The notes under the pieces: model-generated | What the model was told of the DNA's origin: nothing | Database searches by the model: none | What the model saw: only the letters and a program-made list of their open reading frames with translations | Program-made: the position numbers and the translations under genes | Shown here: positions 12,004-12,290 of the stretch, piece by piece | Layout of the letters: the number at the start of each line of letters is the position of its first letter | How positions within the stretch are numbered: position 1 is the first letter of the stretch | DNA from: Candidatus Pacearchaeota archaeon | Lineage (GTDB): Archaea; Nanobdellota; Nanobdellia; Pacearchaeales; GW2011-AR1 | Reading direction: 5' to 3' | Assembly (NCBI GenBank): GCA_016234065.1 | Contig: JACQLJ010000017.1 | Location: forward strand, 1 to 12,290 | Length of the DNA stretch: 12,290 nucleotides

Positions 12004-12252
12004 TTAATTAGAATCATTTCTGTGAATTCTGTATTCTCTAATTCCTGAAAGAATAAAAGCATTAGTTGGACCTGGAGGATCAGAGGGGGTAATATGCAAG
12101 TGTCCATTATAAAATCCTCTTGAATATCCAATATGCATTACATAGCCATCTCTTTGAGCAAAAACTAATTCAACTAAATCTCCTTCTTTTGCATCTCTTG
12201 CTATTGGGTGCGTTCCGTCTTCGTATGCATTTGAACTAAAACCTTGTCTCAT
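12004..12252 (-). CDS. Hypothetical protein, 82 residues
   Basis: I do not recognise this protein. It is short, soluble and probably beta-rich: GDLVELVFAQRDGYVMHIGYSRGFYNGHLHITPSDPPGPTNAFILSGIREYRI. Histidines cluster in HLHI. There is no Cys, signal peptide or membrane helix. A TATA-like box (CCTTAAAAAGCG, 12272-12283) lies about 25 nt upstream of the ATG, so it is probably a real leaderless gene. thrS follows with its own promoter, so the two need not form an operon. Confidence 0.65.
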   Translation of the reverse strand: MRQGFSSNAYEDGTHPIARDAKEGDLVELVFAQRDGYVMHIGYSRGFYNGHLHITPSDPPGPTNAFILSGIREYRIHRNDSN

Positions 12253-12271
12253 AAAAAAATCTTAGTTTTAT

Positions 12272-12283
12272 CGCTTTTTAAGG
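12272..12283 (-). promoter_or_regulatory. TATA-like box of the 82-residue gene
   Basis: The minus strand reads CCTTAAAAAGCG centred about 25 nt before the ATG at 12252. Confidence 0.45.
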
Positions 12284-12290
12284 ATTTATA

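Overview
The window looks like chromosomal DNA of an archaeon, probably a small-genome DPANN lineage of the Woesearchaeota/Pacearchaeota kind. The evidence is AT-rich DNA, a tRNA intron bounded by a bulge-helix-bulge motif, TATA boxes about 26 nt upstream of many start codons (leaderless mRNAs), an archaeal threonyl-tRNA synthetase with its own N-terminal editing domain, an Elp3 and a Trm9-like methyltransferase, a DUF2683-type antitoxin, and Asn/Thr-rich secreted proteins with module types I associate with DPANN genomes. The lineage is an inference from gene style; there is no rRNA here to test it.

Layout. Positions 1-2470 (minus) hold the N-terminal 823 codons of a large secreted fibre or adhesin-like protein that continues off the window. 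Positions 2539-4207 form a small island: a RelE-type toxin-antitoxin pair (minus), tRNA-Ile(UAU) with a 100-nt intron, tRNA-Glu(UUC), and a second RelE-type pair (plus). The spacers after both tRNAs contain repeated hairpins and degenerate copies of the tRNA 3' ends. Next come elp3 (minus, 4204-5550), a Cys-rich secreted protein (minus, 5582-7321) and a Trm9/ALKBH8-like tRNA methyltransferase (plus, 7404-8033). A small orphan gene follows, then an overlapping three-gene minus-strand operon (GNAT acetyltransferase, SGNH hydrolase, unknown protein). Upstream of that operon is an odd tRNA-like element with a CAU anticodon loop and a long variable arm, and beyond it a decayed partial copy of the same element. 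The window closes with thrS (minus) and another small orphan.

How the genes may work together. Elp3 and the Trm9-like enzyme are two successive steps of wobble-uridine (U34) modification in eukaryotes, and both clear tRNA genes here carry U34 (UUC, UAU). The translation theme continues with ThrRS, two presumptive mRNA-cutting RelE toxins and the tRNA-like element. The two secreted proteins are independent cell-surface genes. The least explained parts are the tRNA-like element at 10025-10118 with its copy at 10164-10205, and the tRNA-3'-end repeats at 3246-3670.
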